From Gadus chalcogrammus (lineage: Eukaryota; Chordata; Actinopteri; Gadiformes; Gadidae), in the NCBI RefSeq assembly GCF_026213295.1, contig NC_079412.1:18849784-18913783 (forward strand): DNA of 64,000 nucleotides. Direction: 5' to 3'. The notes under the pieces were generated by a model. It had not been told where the DNA came from. It made no database searches and saw only the letters and a program-made list of their open reading frames with translations. Made by a program: the position numbers and the translations under genes. Shown one piece after another: positions 40,251 to 54,689 of this stretch. Position 1 is the stretch's first letter; each line of letters starts with the position of its first letter.

Positions 40251-40437
40251 CTAGTCCTGCAGCCGTTTCATTACAGAGCAACAAGTAGTACAAGAATTAA
40301 TTAACAAACTGCTTCCACAGACCACCGTCTCCTTTGTCTTTCCCTACCGCTCACAACTTGCCTCATCTCCACTTCACACAGCTGCCTGCTAACGCCCAGT
40401 CTATAACCAATTATTTTGTTTGTGTGTGTTATTGAGT

Positions 40438-40459
40438 GTGTGTGTGTGTGTGTGTTTTG

Positions 40460-40501
<42 letters not shown>

Positions 40502-40650
40502 GACTGTGTGATTGAGTTTGTGTGTGTGTGTGGGGGCGGTCTGTCTGTATTTGTGTGTGTGTTTGTATGTTTTTGTGTGTGTGTGTGGGGGTGGTATGTG
40601 TGTAATTGTGTGTGTGTGTGTGTGTGTGTTGGGGGGGTGGTATGTGTGTA

Positions 40651-40692
<42 letters not shown>
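40438..40692 (+). repeat. Complex (TG)n repeat
   Basis: TG runs are broken by repeated inserts including GGGGGTGGTATGTGTGTAAT (twice), indicating internal duplication. Confidence 0.93.
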
Positions 40693-40698
<6 letters not shown>

Positions 40699-41740
40699 AG
40701 ATAGCGAGGGATGAAGTAGTGAGGGACAGAGAGTGTCCATGCGAGCGTGATGGGGCCTGATTATGTTTTCCTTGCGGTGATAAACTCGACGTACGCCCCT
40801 AGTTCTTCACCATCGAAGCTGTGAACAGTGTTTACCGTACCGCTCCTCAAAAGGCCTGACTTCATACCGACATGAAATTGGTTGTGAAAGCGTGTGGCTG
40901 GAGCTGTTGGCATATTGTTGTGAGCGCTGGGGCGGCAAATGAAGCCTTGGGAAGCGGGCGTTGTGAAAGGTTGTCGTGTTCGGGGAGCAGTGAACACCGC
41001 AGCATACACTGACTGCTGCTTTTGTTGTCTATTAAGTCCTTTACCACTAACCAGGACCTGATAGATACCACGCAGTTCTAATATGACACCCAAAGAGCCA
41101 TTCGACCCTCCCCCGTGCCCCCTGGGACCTCCTGCCTCCTGGGGACCGGGCTGCACTCAGCTCCTCACTAAGATGACTTTACATATCACCAGTGTTTTTC
41201 TTCTTTAAAGGTGAGCCAAACGACCCTATTGCTAAACAATAAGACCCGTTGGAGGTTGAGGGAACCCTGTGTTTCATCGGTGACCGGCCTCGTTCCCGGT
41301 GATTCATTAGCCTAGCTAACTGGTATATGTTGCGGGGGCGATGAGCTACGGGCTATATGCTGAAAGTCAAGTCCCATGAGTTATGGGGGGTATTAATCGG
41401 GACTAATCTCATTTCCCCTGCCACGTCACGCCGCCCTTGTGCTGGTGACAAATGTTCACACTGATGGAATACTGGCTCCACAACACGCAGGTCACCGTCG
41501 GTGACCCTTGGCCTCATCCCTTTCTCAATGTTTAGAATCAATAGATTAGAGTTGATTCTTTTAACACCGATTATAATTAATAGTTAACCGAATTAGAGGC
41601 TTGTTTACCGCCAACAGATTTTTTTTATTCCTTTCTTGTCCATCTTTGCAAATAGCAGTCCCTCCTTGCATTGCATCTCTCTCTATCTCTCTCTATCTCT
41701 TCCTTTCTCTACATCTATTGCCTATCTCCCTGCCTATCTC

Positions 41741-41774
41741 TCTCTCTCTCTCAGTCCCTCTCTCTCTCAGTCCC

Positions 41775-41864
<90 letters not shown>

Positions 41865-41888
41865 TCTCTCGCCCTCTCCCTATCTTTT
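41741..41888 (+). repeat. (CT)n tract
   Basis: About 148 bp of CT with CAGTCCCT interruptions at the left end. Confidence 0.95.
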
Positions 41889-43384
41889 TATCTCTGTCTC
41901 TTTCTGTTTCTTTGAAAAGTAGTTGGTACACAGACAGAATGTGAATGATTATAAATGTTCTGGCTGGAGCACAATGGGTAGCCTGAGTGGGCCGTGTGGT
42001 CAGAGGTCAAAAGGGTCAACCCGGGGAGGGGTGCTTTGGTGTTCGGTTAAAAGAGACATAATGCGTACGGTAGCTTTGTATGTGAACTCTCTGCAGCCCC
42101 TTGGCGTGGTGATTGACTCTCGGTGAAATGGGCCGAGAGCTCTCTCACAGTCAAGACGTGACCTCATCTTGGCCTGATTTTAATGACATTACAATGGGGA
42201 TGATGAGGCAATGGATGTAGCACGCTCATTTACCAGCTTGAAATGCTGTGGTGTGCATCGAGCAGCATCCAAAAGCTTTCATGTTTAAAGGTTAATCAAC
42301 GTATTTATGATGGGCAGACAGATGCATCTATGGTTATATTGTGTGTACTTTACACCAAGGTCCACTTAAAGATGTTACCCATTTGACTATGTTGCTTTTG
42401 TAGCTAAACCTGCGTTTAAGCATTTATTTTTGTAAACCCTGACATTCAGTTGCTCTGTCAGCTTTCAAATGCCCTGTCAAATGGTCTGAAGTATCAGAAA
42501 CCTTAAAATATCAGTCAAACAACAAATACTGTATGATTGTATCATTAACCTCAAACAGAAGCCCAATTCAAAAATGGATCTATCATTTGTTTTAAATCGC
42601 ATCCAATCCTTTCTTTCAACAACAGCCCCTTTTGGGTTCAGTGTTATTCCAAAACATTGCGAACAACAGCTCGGTACATTAATAACTATTGCTCCGACAC
42701 TATTGTATTTCTCTGGGCTTTCAAAAATACACACAAACGCATTCACATGGCCGAAATGGCTACAGTGAATGCCTTCAGCACAACAAAAAAAAACAGCAAT
42801 AACCCAATCACGCGAGGCTGCCAGCACACCTGTCACGGGAGTGGGGCTAAAAGCACACCATTAAAGGAGTCAGAGGAGCCAGATGATCTCATCCAGGAGC
42901 AGAATAGGGGCCACCTCAATATCTCTTGCTGAGTGCAGAGACCCTGAGGGCGGTCTGGTGTTGGGGGGGGGGGAGGGGGGTCATTTACAAACCTCCTCTC
43001 CTCTTGTGTGGCTGAAGAAATGTACTTGTCTACTCTCACCTGCAGCTGATTGTGACTCAGCTGTTATCTGGAGACCGCCCTGAGGTGAGGTGCAGGGAGG
43101 AGGCGCTGTGTTTTAGATGCAGCCCCCTGAGCTCCAGCAGGGAGCGTTTACAGCCAGCTGATGTGCATCCTCCCCCCCTCTCTCTCTCTCCCCCTCCCCC
43201 CATTCTCTCTCTCCTCTCCTCTCCCCCTCTGTGCACAAACCCCTCTCGCTGGCCCCTGATAGGCCCTTTAATCAATGTCACCACGATCCCCTCCCTGACC
43301 TGATCTGCATGGGAGGTACAGAGGGCTTCTGCAGCAATGCAGATAGGACGGGTTTGTTTGAGATCCTGGCCGGTCTCACCAGCA

Positions 43385-43387
<3 letters not shown>

Positions 43388-43468
<81 letters not shown>

Positions 43469-43493
43469 CCTCTCCCACTATCTCTCTCCCTCT

Positions 43494-43555
<62 letters not shown>

Positions 43556-43556
43556 T
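43388..43556 (+). repeat. (CT)n tract
   Basis: About 169 bp of CT with a central twice-repeated CACTATCTCTCTCCCTCTCC. Confidence 0.96.
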
Positions 43557-43940
43557 TCAATAAAAGGCGATGCATAATATGCATCAAAATGGTTGGAGAA
43601 TGTGTGTCAAACGTTGTTGGTAATCAATTTCAGGGCTTTTTATAACCGCATATACAAATAAAATGCTCTAAACGGTATAAAGGTATACATAAATAAATAC
43701 ATAAATGAATACAAAATAGAATGATAGATAAATAAATATATATCCTTCACTATATCTCACTTTGTATAAAAGTCCTCACAAATGCAAAGAATACACACAC
43801 GGGCGCACGCACACGTCACACACACCAGCACGTCCTCCCTGCTGACGGAGGGATTAACGTGATGAGAGTGCAGCGTCAGCACGGCGGGGGCCGGTGACCT
43901 GGGCCCGTGTAGCCCCGCCACCCAGCACCGTCAGCAGCGC

Positions 43941-44006
43941 TACCAGGGGTCTACCAGGGGTCTACCAGGGGTCTACCAGGGGTCTACCAGGGGTCTACCA
44001 GGGGTC
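43941..44006 (+). repeat. 11-bp minisatellite CTACCAGGGGT, six copies
   Basis: Six head-to-tail near-perfect copies in a GC-rich block; the last reads GGGGTCCGAC. Confidence 0.95.
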
Positions 44007-44635
44007 CGACTGCCCGGGCCGGGGCTGGACCGGCACTGCTCCCTTCCCTGGCTCCCTCCACATCAGCCGGTTGAACTGGTGGTTTGATGATGTATTCTTA
44101 AAGGGGGACACTGCGGCATATCTGTCTGTATATTGTGGGATATGAGCGCAGCATCGCACCATCGCACCGCGTGCTGTTTTAATGGATGAATTAGATTTGA
44201 CCCAGTTGTGGCGTATTTCTTTGTGACGTTACGTGTTTTGTATGAAAAATGCAACATCAAACAGTCATAGTATCGTTCAAATACACAAATTAGATTAAAT
44301 GAACCGTAATTAGACTGTTGTGTCTCTAATACAAATATCTATAGTGAGACCGTGACGTATTTCATGTTTTGGGTTGGGTCGGATGCCGCTATTTCGGTGA
44401 TGAAAAATGATAGAATCTAAGACGTGTTAGCATGAATTATTAAAGTAGTCTCAGAAATTCTCAGAAACCAAATGTAGAGGGAGAGGACTTCAGTGACAAC
44501 CCTCCCCCACCGTGAGCTTTTCTCCAGCAGTCAGCCAACGGCAGCTTGGTTGGGAAAAGGGAAGGGAAAAAATTTAAAATATCTCAAAGAGGAGGATAAC
44601 TTCAAAGCATCTTCTCATCTCTGTCGAGGTGTGTG

Positions 44636-44872
44636 GGAGAGAGAGTGAGAGAAAGCCAAAGAGAGAGAAAGAGACTTAGAGAGTACTGTATTCTTCAGTG
44701 AAAGAGAGAGAGAGAGAGAGGGGGGGGGAGCCAATGAGACAGAGAGAGAAGAAAGGGGGGTAAGAGAGAGAGAGCCCAAGAGAGAGTGAGAGAGAGAGAA
44801 TGAGACAGAGAGAGAGAGTGAGCACGAGAGAGAGACTTTTTTTAGTGTGCGAGTGAGATAGAGAGAAAGATA

Positions 44873-44952
<80 letters not shown>

Positions 44953-45048
44953 CAGAGAGAGAGGGAGAAAGAAAGAGAGAGAGAGACACAGAGAGAGAGA
45001 GAGGGAGAGAGAGAGAGCACGAGAGAAAGAGAGATTGAGAGAGTGAGA
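44636..45048 (+). repeat. (GA)n compound tract
   Basis: About 410 bp of GA-rich sequence with CACA, AAAG and AGAC interruptions, including a pure core at 44876-44943. A copy of TACTGTATTCTTC occurs both inside (44684) and just after (45066). Confidence 0.93.
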
Positions 45049-45153
45049 CACAGACACTGAGAGACTACTGTATTCTTCGGTGTGCGAGGCTGGAGAGCTG
45101 GCAGCAACGTAAAGTATGTGCCTTTAATGAGCCTCAGTGTTTGAACGCATGGT

Positions 45154-45155
<2 letters not shown>

Positions 45156-45207
<52 letters not shown>
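45156..45207 (+). repeat. (GA)n tract
   Basis: About 52 bp of pure GA. Confidence 0.96.
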
Positions 45208-45211
<4 letters not shown>

Positions 45212-45954
45212 AACGAATAAAACATCCGTTTGGAGTATTCTTAGTATCACTTCACGCCGAGAGGTAAACATATCCCAGGGATTGATGATCTGCGTTTGCA
45301 TGAGGGATATTGTATTTTTGCATTCCCGTTTGGCTACACTCAGCTGTTTTGCAGTATCCTTCCAATGTTTGTTTGCAGCCCTAATGTATTCTTGTAATCT
45401 TTACCTTGCTTGGTTACACGAGCGGCCCAAACACAAGGGGGGTATTGATTTGCTCTCTGATAATAGCACACGCTGGGATATGGATTGCACTGAAGCCGAC
45501 TGTAGGCCTGCTTTTAGATTCCAGGAAGTTACCTAAGGACACTGGAAGAATGTGTAAGATTTACAATTTGGTCATTTGGGAAATCTCAGAAAATAGTAAC
45601 GGGTTCATATATGGAACAAAACCCCTCCCAAAAAAAATATGTCATTGCGAAGAGCAAATCATTGCATAGTGATTGTGTTAGGGGCTTATGTGTGTGTACA
45701 ATTGGGTTATGTAATGAGCAGGGATGTGACTGTACTCTGTATCAATTAAAACACGATGAAACCCCAGTGCTCTGGCAGGCAGCATCGTGCTGCAGAGCCT
45801 AGCCCCAGCAGCAGCAGCCAGCGCTGTGCGCCAGCAGCCCAGGAACAAGGCTTTGTCCTTGGTACTGTCCCCCATCAAACCACTGTCTCAGCCCCACGTC
45901 CCACGAGGGGCAGTGGAGGAGGAAAACACATCCTGCAGCACTTTATAAAATCCC

Positions 45955-46062
45955 CACCCTCTCCCTCTCTATCTCTCCCTCGCCTTGCCTCTCTCCCAAT
46001 CCCTCTTTCTCGCTCTCTCCCTCTGCTGGTTACTCTCCCTCTCCTTGCCTTTCATCCTCTCT

Positions 46063-46137
<75 letters not shown>

Positions 46138-46600
46138 ACCTATCTCTTCTCTCGACCTATCTCTCTATCTCTCTCTCCCTCTCTCCCTCTCCTTGTCTTT
46201 CTCCCTCACCCTCTTTCCCTCCTCTTTCCTTTCCTATCTCCCTCTTCAATCTCTCTCTCCCTCTCCCCCTCCCTCTTCTCTCTCTCCCTCTCCCCCTCTC
46301 TCTTCTCTCTCCCTCTCCCCCTCTCTCTCTCTCCCTCCCCTTCTTCTCTCCCCCTCACTCTTCTCTCTCTCTCTCTCTCCCTCTCCCCCTCTCTCTACCT
46401 CTCCCTCTCCCGCTCCCTCTTCTCTCCCCCTCATCCTTCTATCTCTCCCTCTCCCCCTCTCTCTCTCCCTCTTCTCTCCTGCTCCCTCTTCTCTCCCCCT
46501 CATTCTTCTATCTCTCCCTCTCCCCCTCTCTCTATCTCCCCCTCTCCCCCTCTCCCCCTCTCTCTACCTCTACCTCTCCCTTTACCTCTCCACGCTCCTC
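45955..46600 (+). repeat. Very long (CT)-rich tract
   Basis: About 645 bp of pyrimidine-dominated sequence with a pure (CT)n core at 46057-46135 and tandem TTCTCTCCCCCTCA(T/C)TCTTC-type units at 46330-46520. Long Ser/Leu ORFs here are artefacts of the repeat. Confidence 0.95.
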
Positions 46601-46855
46601 AGCACAACTGTCAGAGCGCTTTGATCTCTCGCTGCCCTCCTGTCTCAGAGGACGGTCGGGTGGAACCGGGAGCGGACATCTTTTATTTTTCTTACTCTAT
46701 GGATCCTCCATAGAGTGCTGTGCAGCTGTGTTTCTTTTGGAGCAGCGTGTGAAGGGGGGTGAGGGGGGGTGGCGTGTGTGCCAGCATCACCAGTGTGGCC
46801 ATAAAGGATGGTGAGGAGCAGCTGTCACGAGGGCAGCCTCTTGGAAAGTGTCCAG

Positions 46856-47107
<252 letters not shown>

Positions 47108-48452
47108 CCGGCTACTATGAGTATCCCACCGCAGATAAGAGGACCGGGGCTCGGTCCACGGGAGAGGGGGGGGGCGGCGGCGCTGTGTGTGCAGGTTAAC
47201 CGGACGCACAGCACTCCTGTACACAGAACCCATGGCTTCATATGCAGCGAGAGTGCATTGGATTAGGAAAGGCATGCGTGAACTGTGGAGCGCCTAATAC
47301 TGGTAATCAGGTAAACAGATATGGGCTGATGGAGGCAAGGCATCCCTGTCCCTGTACCTCCACTGTGACACGCACCGTTTAGCCCCCTGAAAAGTTTGGA
47401 ACACATACGACCGTAGCGTAGCATTCACGCTACCGGCGGCGCATCTGCACCCCAAAGAAAACAACATCCCAAGAATGATATATTTTTGAAGCACATTGCA
47501 AAACACGGATTAGACACATGCTCTGTCCCGCTCTGCAATGTCGTACCCCTTAAACCCCGTCCGGCTCTGAAAGGCATTCCACATGAGACAGTGTTGAGAC
47601 TGGGAAGGAAGAGTTAGAAGAATACGGTCTTACCAGCGCTACAGTATCTCCTTGGTAAATCCTGTTTTCCGCAACGGGGTTAACCCGTTCACCACAGAGG
47701 CACGCGATGGCGAACGTCACTGTGTCTGAATCACGTCCCTACACCCGCTCTCCCGTCCGCCGAATTAAACTGCAGCGCTCCTCCTCGCACTGTTTCCACT
47801 GCAGCACTCCTTGCATGCTCTGTCCTACACACGCACACGCGCTCACACACACTCATGACAGTGACTACCCCCACCTCGCCTTCCCTTGATCCTCCTCCTC
47901 CCCCTCCCCCTCCCCCTCCTCCCTCTCCACCTCCTCCTCCTCTCCTTGTTTCCCTTTTCTCTCTCGTTACCTCCCCTCCCCTAAATGGATCGGTCCTCCC
48001 TCTCTCTCTGCTGTTCTCCCCTGGTCTCTCCCCTGCCTCCCTCTCCCCGCCCCGTCCATCCTACCCTCCGCCCGTTGCTGATTGGGGATGCTGCTCACAA
48101 GGAGGATGCAGCAGCACGCTATGCCCCCCTGGTCTTACACAAAAGGGTAATCAACCAAATAGACAACATTACAGATGCTAAGAGTTTCTAAACCCGCCCC
48201 CTCACTCGCTGTAAACCCGGAACACATTACTACGTTCACGTCGCTAAGCTAACCGGCTAACCTGAGCATGTGATGTTGCTAAGAACCTGATCATCATAGT
48301 GCCTGTGTGTCAGGATAGGACCGTTTTCTTTGAACCAAGGTTTCTTTTAACCATGTTGAGCATATATTGCAAAAGACGATTGCTGGAAATTATTGATGCA
48401 TGCGTGCGCACACGGGTACGTTTGGCCATGAGAAAGTGTTTAAGTGTTTGCT

Positions 48453-48616
<164 letters not shown>

Positions 48617-49929
48617 TGTGTGTGCACGTGTGTGTGGGTGCGCCTGTGTGTGTGTGTGCACGTGTGTGTGTGCGCGTGTGTGTGCTTATGTGTGTGTGGG
48701 AGGATGGGTGGGTGGTTGGTTCATGTACAATATGTGTAATCCCGATCATGTATTAATGATGAACGATGTCCTAGGACATTGTGCCTCGGTATAATATAAA
48801 CCACTGCTCTCCAACGTGTTAGAATATGTCAGCCGTATTTAGGAGGCAGAACGGAGGAGCTCATCGTAATACCAGCGTTGTCCTCCCCCACTAACCCGGA
48901 GGAAGTTTCTGAAGGAAACCACATTCTCGCTCTCTCTCTCACACTGGTTTCTTAATGGCTTTTTTTTATTTATTTTGGAGAATGATGTCTCAGCAAAGAT
49001 AATTTATTCAGACACAGTAACACGGAACGAAAAACCGAATGTACTTGTGTGTATATCACGTGAATTTGTGCAAGCGTGAGGACGTGCGTGTGAATATAGG
49101 CTGATGATGTAACTGTTTAACTGGGGTTTTAATGAGTGAGTGTGACGCATTTGGACTCTTTACACCATCATGGAGCCAGCCAGTCGGGAACCCTCAGGGC
49201 AATGTCGTATGAAAATGAAAATCGTAGCCTCCTTATTGGCCAGTAATGGGTTTGGTAGTCGCGCTCGGAACCAAAATCAATACTGCCTCAATCGGAACGA
49301 AGAGCAGGGATGTATAGATCAATTACCCCCCCAAAAAAAAAGACAGAGGTCACACACGTCAAGTGCGAAGCGCCTTTGAATCGCAATGTCGAAAGCAATC
49401 ATGGCCCAGAATGCCAGTGTAAAGGACTGCGACACACCAACCATTAGCACGTCTCCACCAGGAGAAGCGCCTCTTATAATCCTCCCAACGACGTTTAGAT
49501 TAAGACCGTACCAACCTGTCTCGCTTGCATAACAACTGCTAAACAGCCTCTCTCTGTCGTGAACTGGGCCAATGCGTATCAAACATTCAACACGAGGCCC
49601 GGATATTACCTGATGTATATAATACCTATCATTCTTAAACACAGTTCCCCAGGGTTGAGTTTTGAGTTGGCGTTCCAAACATGGTGGCAACGTGTTCATT
49701 GTTCACACGCTGGCACGCAGTGGTCTCCTCGGGCCCCTTGGAGACCCCCTGGCTTCAGCGAGTATCTGAGCAGGAACACGCTATTGATCTGAACCACATG
49801 CTGTTGAATGCTCGCTGAGTAGAATCGACCCCCTGTCCCGAATGACATGAAACACGAGCGGGCAAACGCTGGCACGTCGTAGCAGGCGGATCGTACATTC
49901 TCTCTCTGTAGGTTTTGCAGGAGGATCTG

Positions 49930-49934
<5 letters not shown>

Positions 49935-49960
<26 letters not shown>
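49935..49960 (+). repeat. PolyG run of 26
   Basis: Twenty-six consecutive Gs. Confidence 0.95.
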
Positions 49961-51627
49961 CGTTCAGCGGCTCTCTGCTCTCATCCATAACACTTGACGT
50001 CGGCTCCACTCGAAATCGATACGGTGCCTTATTTTTCTTAAATATACACCGAACACGCCATGGCGTTTCTAAATGATTAAGCATTGGTGTGTTGTGCGGA
50101 ATATCTGCTCTGATGAGATTTCCCCTACTGTATTAATGCTGTGTGACCGTTGGCGGGGTAGGATTAATCATGAAAGGCATTAAAGTCCTCGAGCTCTTCA
50201 GCTATGAAAACCCCATGCGTTGGCACATACGTTCTTCATCATACTGACAAATCTTAATTGCGCGTTAATCCATTCGAGAGAAATAAGCAAGACATGCCAC
50301 AGAGATGCTCCACAGCACACCGGGAGTAGGGAGGTATCAGGATAGGGTCAACTGTGCTTATCTTAATTGCATTTTCGCAAAACTTGAAAGGAAAGTACAG
50401 ACGCAAGGCCAGCCCAACCACCCACCATGCTCCTGCAGCATTATGTTTATCATCTGTAATACTGCTACAGCAAAAGCCGTGTTAGGCTTAAATAGCATTA
50501 AATATCGAAGGATAGCAAGGATGTTGGCTATAGTCAGCGGTTTTGAGGTGTGTACCTTTACTGCTGTGTGGAGGCTAAGATAGCAAAACAGCTCTCACCG
50601 ACCCTTGCTCTCTGCCTCCTTCTTTCTATCTCTCTCTCTGGCTCGCTCTCTGCCTCTAGTTCTCTCTGTGTATGCTGCTGCCAAAACACAAGATATTTTA
50701 ATTGTGTTTGACCCATTTCAGGTACAGCAGAGAGAGATACAGAAGATCCTTTCAGCTGGAACTGTGTGCACACTGATGAATTCATCCTGCTTTCCTCACA
50801 TTTGGACGAGGACATTTCCATTGTTAACATTCTTCCTTCAATTTAAGTCATACTTTTGACTTAAATTTTGACAAATTTTTAATTTGTCTTTGTCCTTTTT
50901 TTCTCCAGAGTGATAATGTCCCTTTTCCTTATGTGTCTTTAATAATAATTACACAATATTTTTTAAATGAGTTCCAAGCCTATGGGCGTTCCCTGGTTCC
51001 AGCCCCTGAATCTTTAAAAATGTTCTGAGAATCTCTGGTGTCTGTTGATGAGTGGGATTCGTCTAGGCAGATATTCTCACCGAGCAAGTCATTGTCTTGC
51101 AGGCGAAGCAACGGAAAATAACACGATGACTCCCATAGCGTCGAGACTGTCACCCTTCATCGCGGCAGTCCTTTAAGTCTACGGATTCCGCTCCTGAAGC
51201 GGCTCTGAATAATCCACAACAGAGAGCAATGTCATTGATGGAATCCTGGTCATTGCTGTGATTGGTTAAGCTGTAAGCGACCCCGCCCCGCTCTCTGAAG
51301 ACGGCTCAGACGAATATCATCAGCCTGTACTTGTGTACGTTCTCAGGGGATGCTCTCATCTCATTCTCTCAACATCCAGCGGCGATCAATGCAAATGCTG
51401 ATGGGGCCGGAGGGAGAGGGCCGGTCAGCCTGTCAGACTGACCGGAGGTATCGCTGTTGTCACACAGAAGAGGCAGTGAGGGGGGAGGTGGTTTCCAGGC
51501 GTGGCTTGCTGTCCTCTGGCGTTTATTAGCCTGCTGCCGCGGCCTCAGCCACCGCGGCTCCACGGCCTCCAGCCCTCGAGGAAATGACTCTGATTCATTA
51601 GCTGAGTACTGGAGATTGGGCGTCGTG

Positions 51628-51662
51628 ATGGAGAGAGAGAGACATTGAGGCAAAGAGGGGAG

Positions 51663-51751
<89 letters not shown>

Positions 51752-51990
51752 TGAGGCAGAGAGGAGAGTGGGAGAGAGAGGGGAGAGAGAGGGGGGGAGA
51801 GGGAGAGAGAGGGGGAATAGAGGGAGAGAGAGAGAAAGAGAGAGAAGCAGAAAGGGAGGGATAGAGAGTGAGAGATAGAGAGAAAGGCAGAGAGAGAGAG
51901 AGGGAAAGCGGGAGAGGGAGATAGAGATTGAGAGAAAGGCAGAGAGAGAGAGAAAGGGGGAAAAGAAAGAGAGAGAGGTAAGGGGGTGGG
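51628..51990 (+). repeat. (GA)n compound tract
   Basis: About 360 bp of GA-dominated sequence with GGGG, AAAG and GCAGA units. Confidence 0.94.
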
Positions 51991-52484
51991 GGAGAGGGAG
52001 CCCAATCTTACAGTAAATCATTCGTGTTCACAGTAGGCGCCACCGTTAACCCCCCCACACAAACACACACGCACACACAGCCCCGGGTGCCAACGCAGTG
52101 ATCTCCCTCCCTCCTCCCCCCTCCTCCCTTACTCCCCTCCCTCTCCCCTCCCCTCCCCTCCCCTCCATGCAGACGTAGGCCCCCGTCATCTTCTCTTCTT
52201 AACAACAAGCTTGGAGACGGGGGAGGGAAGCCCCAGCACTCAGGGTTTTCATGACTTACCATCTAGTGGAGTTCCCAAACTGTGTCATTATATACAATCA
52301 AGCCCTACGCCCTATGTATTTGTGCTATGGCACACACACGCATCACGGCAGGCACGCACGCACACACATAACCACGTCACACCACACATACACACATGGC
52401 AAATCATGTAATTTCCAAATTGCTCGCTGTTCTAAGCGCACAAATTGAAACACGAGATTTCACTTTCAACCAGCAATGTGAACG

Positions 52485-52510
52485 CATTAATGGTCAGTCG
52501 ACCATTAATG
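52485..52510. repeat. 26-bp perfect inverted repeat
   Basis: Arms CATTAATGGTC and GACCATTAATG around AGTC. Confidence 0.9.
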
Positions 52511-52682
52511 TAATAATAATACTTCCCGATGACTTAAAGAGTGCTTACGACACCCAAGTGCTGTAAGTGTAGAATACCAAGAGCAAAATTAAGGAAAGTG
52601 CATCCTATCAACCGCTAAATAGGCTGATGATAGGATCCATGACAACTGCACGCAGCCCTGTGCCCTGCCTGGTGCTGGTTTC

Positions 52683-53255
52683 CCTGTCCCTGGTCTAGTG
52701 CCTGGTGCCTGGTGCCTGGATCCTGGAGCCTTGTGCCTGTGCCTATCCCTGTTTCCTAGTGCCTGGATCCTAGTGCCTGGTGCCTAGTCCCTGGTCTAGT
52801 GCCTGGTGCCTGGTCTAGTGCCTGGTGCCTGGTGCCTGGTCTAGTGCCTGGTGCCTGGTCTAGTGCCTGGTGCCTGGTCTAGTGCCTGGTGCCTGGTCTA
52901 GTGCCTGGTCCCTGGTCTAGTGCCTGGTGCCTGGTCTAGTGCCTGGTGCCTGGTCTAGTGCCTGGTGCCTGGTCCCTGGTGCCTGGTGCCTGGTCTAGTG
53001 CCTGGTGCCTGGTCTAGTGCCTGGTGCCTGGTCCCTGGTGCCTGGTGCCTGGTCTAGTGCCTAGTCCCTTGTCTAGTGCCTGGTCTAGTGCCTGGTGCCT
53101 GGTCTAGTGCCTGGTGCCTGGTCTAGTGCCTGGTGCCTGGTCTAGTGCCTGGTCTAGTGCCTGGTGCCTGGTGCCTGGTCTAGTGCCTGGTGCCTGGTCC
53201 CTGGTGCCTGGTACCTGGTCTAGTGCCTGGTGCCTGGTGCGTAGTGCCTTGTGCC
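52683..53255 (+). repeat. Minisatellite built on GCCTGGT and CTAGT
   Basis: Units such as CTAGTGCCTGGTGCCTGGT (19 bp) recur with variable numbers of GCCTGGT over about 570 bp. Confidence 0.95.
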
Positions 53256-53845
53256 TGCTACAGTGTCCATCCAGTGCAGAAGCAGAGGGAGCTGTCCGGG
53301 GGGATGGATGGTGCTTCCAGGGAGGGGGGAATACAGCGGCGGCCAGAGGGAAGGCAGCTAGAGTAATGTGCAGTGAGCTGTCTCCCCTTAAGGAGGCCTC
53401 AGACAATCATAGCAATAACGGCGGCAGCCCGTGACGGAGGAGGAGAAATCCATGCACGCACACACCCATCACCCATCTCCCCCCCACCCACCCACCGTCC
53501 TCCATCAACCCTCCCCCTGGCTCCCCCCCCCCCCCCCCCCATCCTCCACCTCCTCCTCTGCAGCCTGCACCCAGATGGCAACATCATGTGCAGTGAAGCC
53601 CAGAGGAGCCGAAGTCACGTTCCTTCCTGGCGGATTATGTAGATTTGGTTTGATTAAGTTCAGATACTTACTGCCAAATCGTGAATCTTGATAGGTGGCT
53701 GTAAATGGACAGCGATAAAAGACTGCTGGACTTGGAGATCAGGAAGAGGAGAGCCTGAGGAGGAAACGGGAGAAGAGACAAGAGTCAATTCAATAGAGAA
53801 TATTTAGGCTGGATCTGTGAATCACGCATGCATCAGTGCGTGTGA

Positions 53846-53848
<3 letters not shown>

Positions 53849-53905
<57 letters not shown>
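53849..53905 (+). repeat. (GA)n tract
   Basis: About 57 bp of GA. Confidence 0.95.
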
Positions 53906-53906
<1 letters not shown>

Positions 53907-54689
53907 GATATTTAAGATCCAACAACCATCTGAACACTGATCACACACTGATTGGAACAGTGTCAGCCCGTGGCCATTTTCCTGATTCATTTTCCTCGAC
54001 CACTCGAACCCAGGGACACTATAAAAGCCTTGAGTGGTCCTATAAACGCAGTACCCAGAGCCTATCATCGCAAGGGTCCGGCAACACTTAAATCAATGAA
54101 AATAACATCTTTAAATAAAGGGTACCTTTTTGCAATTCCAGGGCAATATCTGCTGCTAGGCAGATGGGATTTGAGTCATCTCAAACCAAGCAGAGAAGCC
54201 TGAGCCACAGGGGTGTCAAGCAATTTTCTTTCTTCTGCATTAACAAGCTGCCTGCTGCTGTACAGTTGGGGCTAATGGGCTAGCTTGCATGGATGACGGC
54301 TCCAACACATTGCATCGCACCCATTCACTTACTTTTTGTCCTGGCAACATTGCACCTCACTAATGCTAATTTGATTAAGGACATACCACCAGCTCCCAAA
54401 CTGTTTTACAGAAGTTCAAGATGAGCAAACAGGCAAGCTGTTCATCCTCTGCCCCGGATTGTGAATTATGAGCTCGTTATTTTCTGGCGTGTTGTTGTGT
54501 ATTGCGGTTTTGCACCCTGTTTATACGGTGGAGAGACTTCTGGGAGACTGCTTTATTGTCCGTTGTTGAGTAGGATTAGCATAGTCGAAAATACTGTGTC
54601 CAACTTTAAAATGCCACAGGCTTGGGTTTAGCTCTCCTTCTCTGTCCACCATACCAACTATGAGAATGTCATTCTGAGATGTTCTTTTT

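Larger units (their letters stand above)
36839..43380. other. Upstream region or 5' intron of syt2, first part
   Basis: No coding exon found. It holds (CT)n at 38699-38846, a CpG-bearing block at 38850-39050, TG repeats at 40438-40692 and (CT)n at 41741-41888. The splice acceptor at 36839-36840 implies that a noncoding syt2 exon lies somewhere to the right. Confidence 0.5.

Noticed and set aside
45756..46814. A 352-aa open frame rich in Ser, Leu and Pro
   Set aside because: It is a readthrough of the CT-rich repeat; no domain, and composition follows CTC/TCT/CCC codons.
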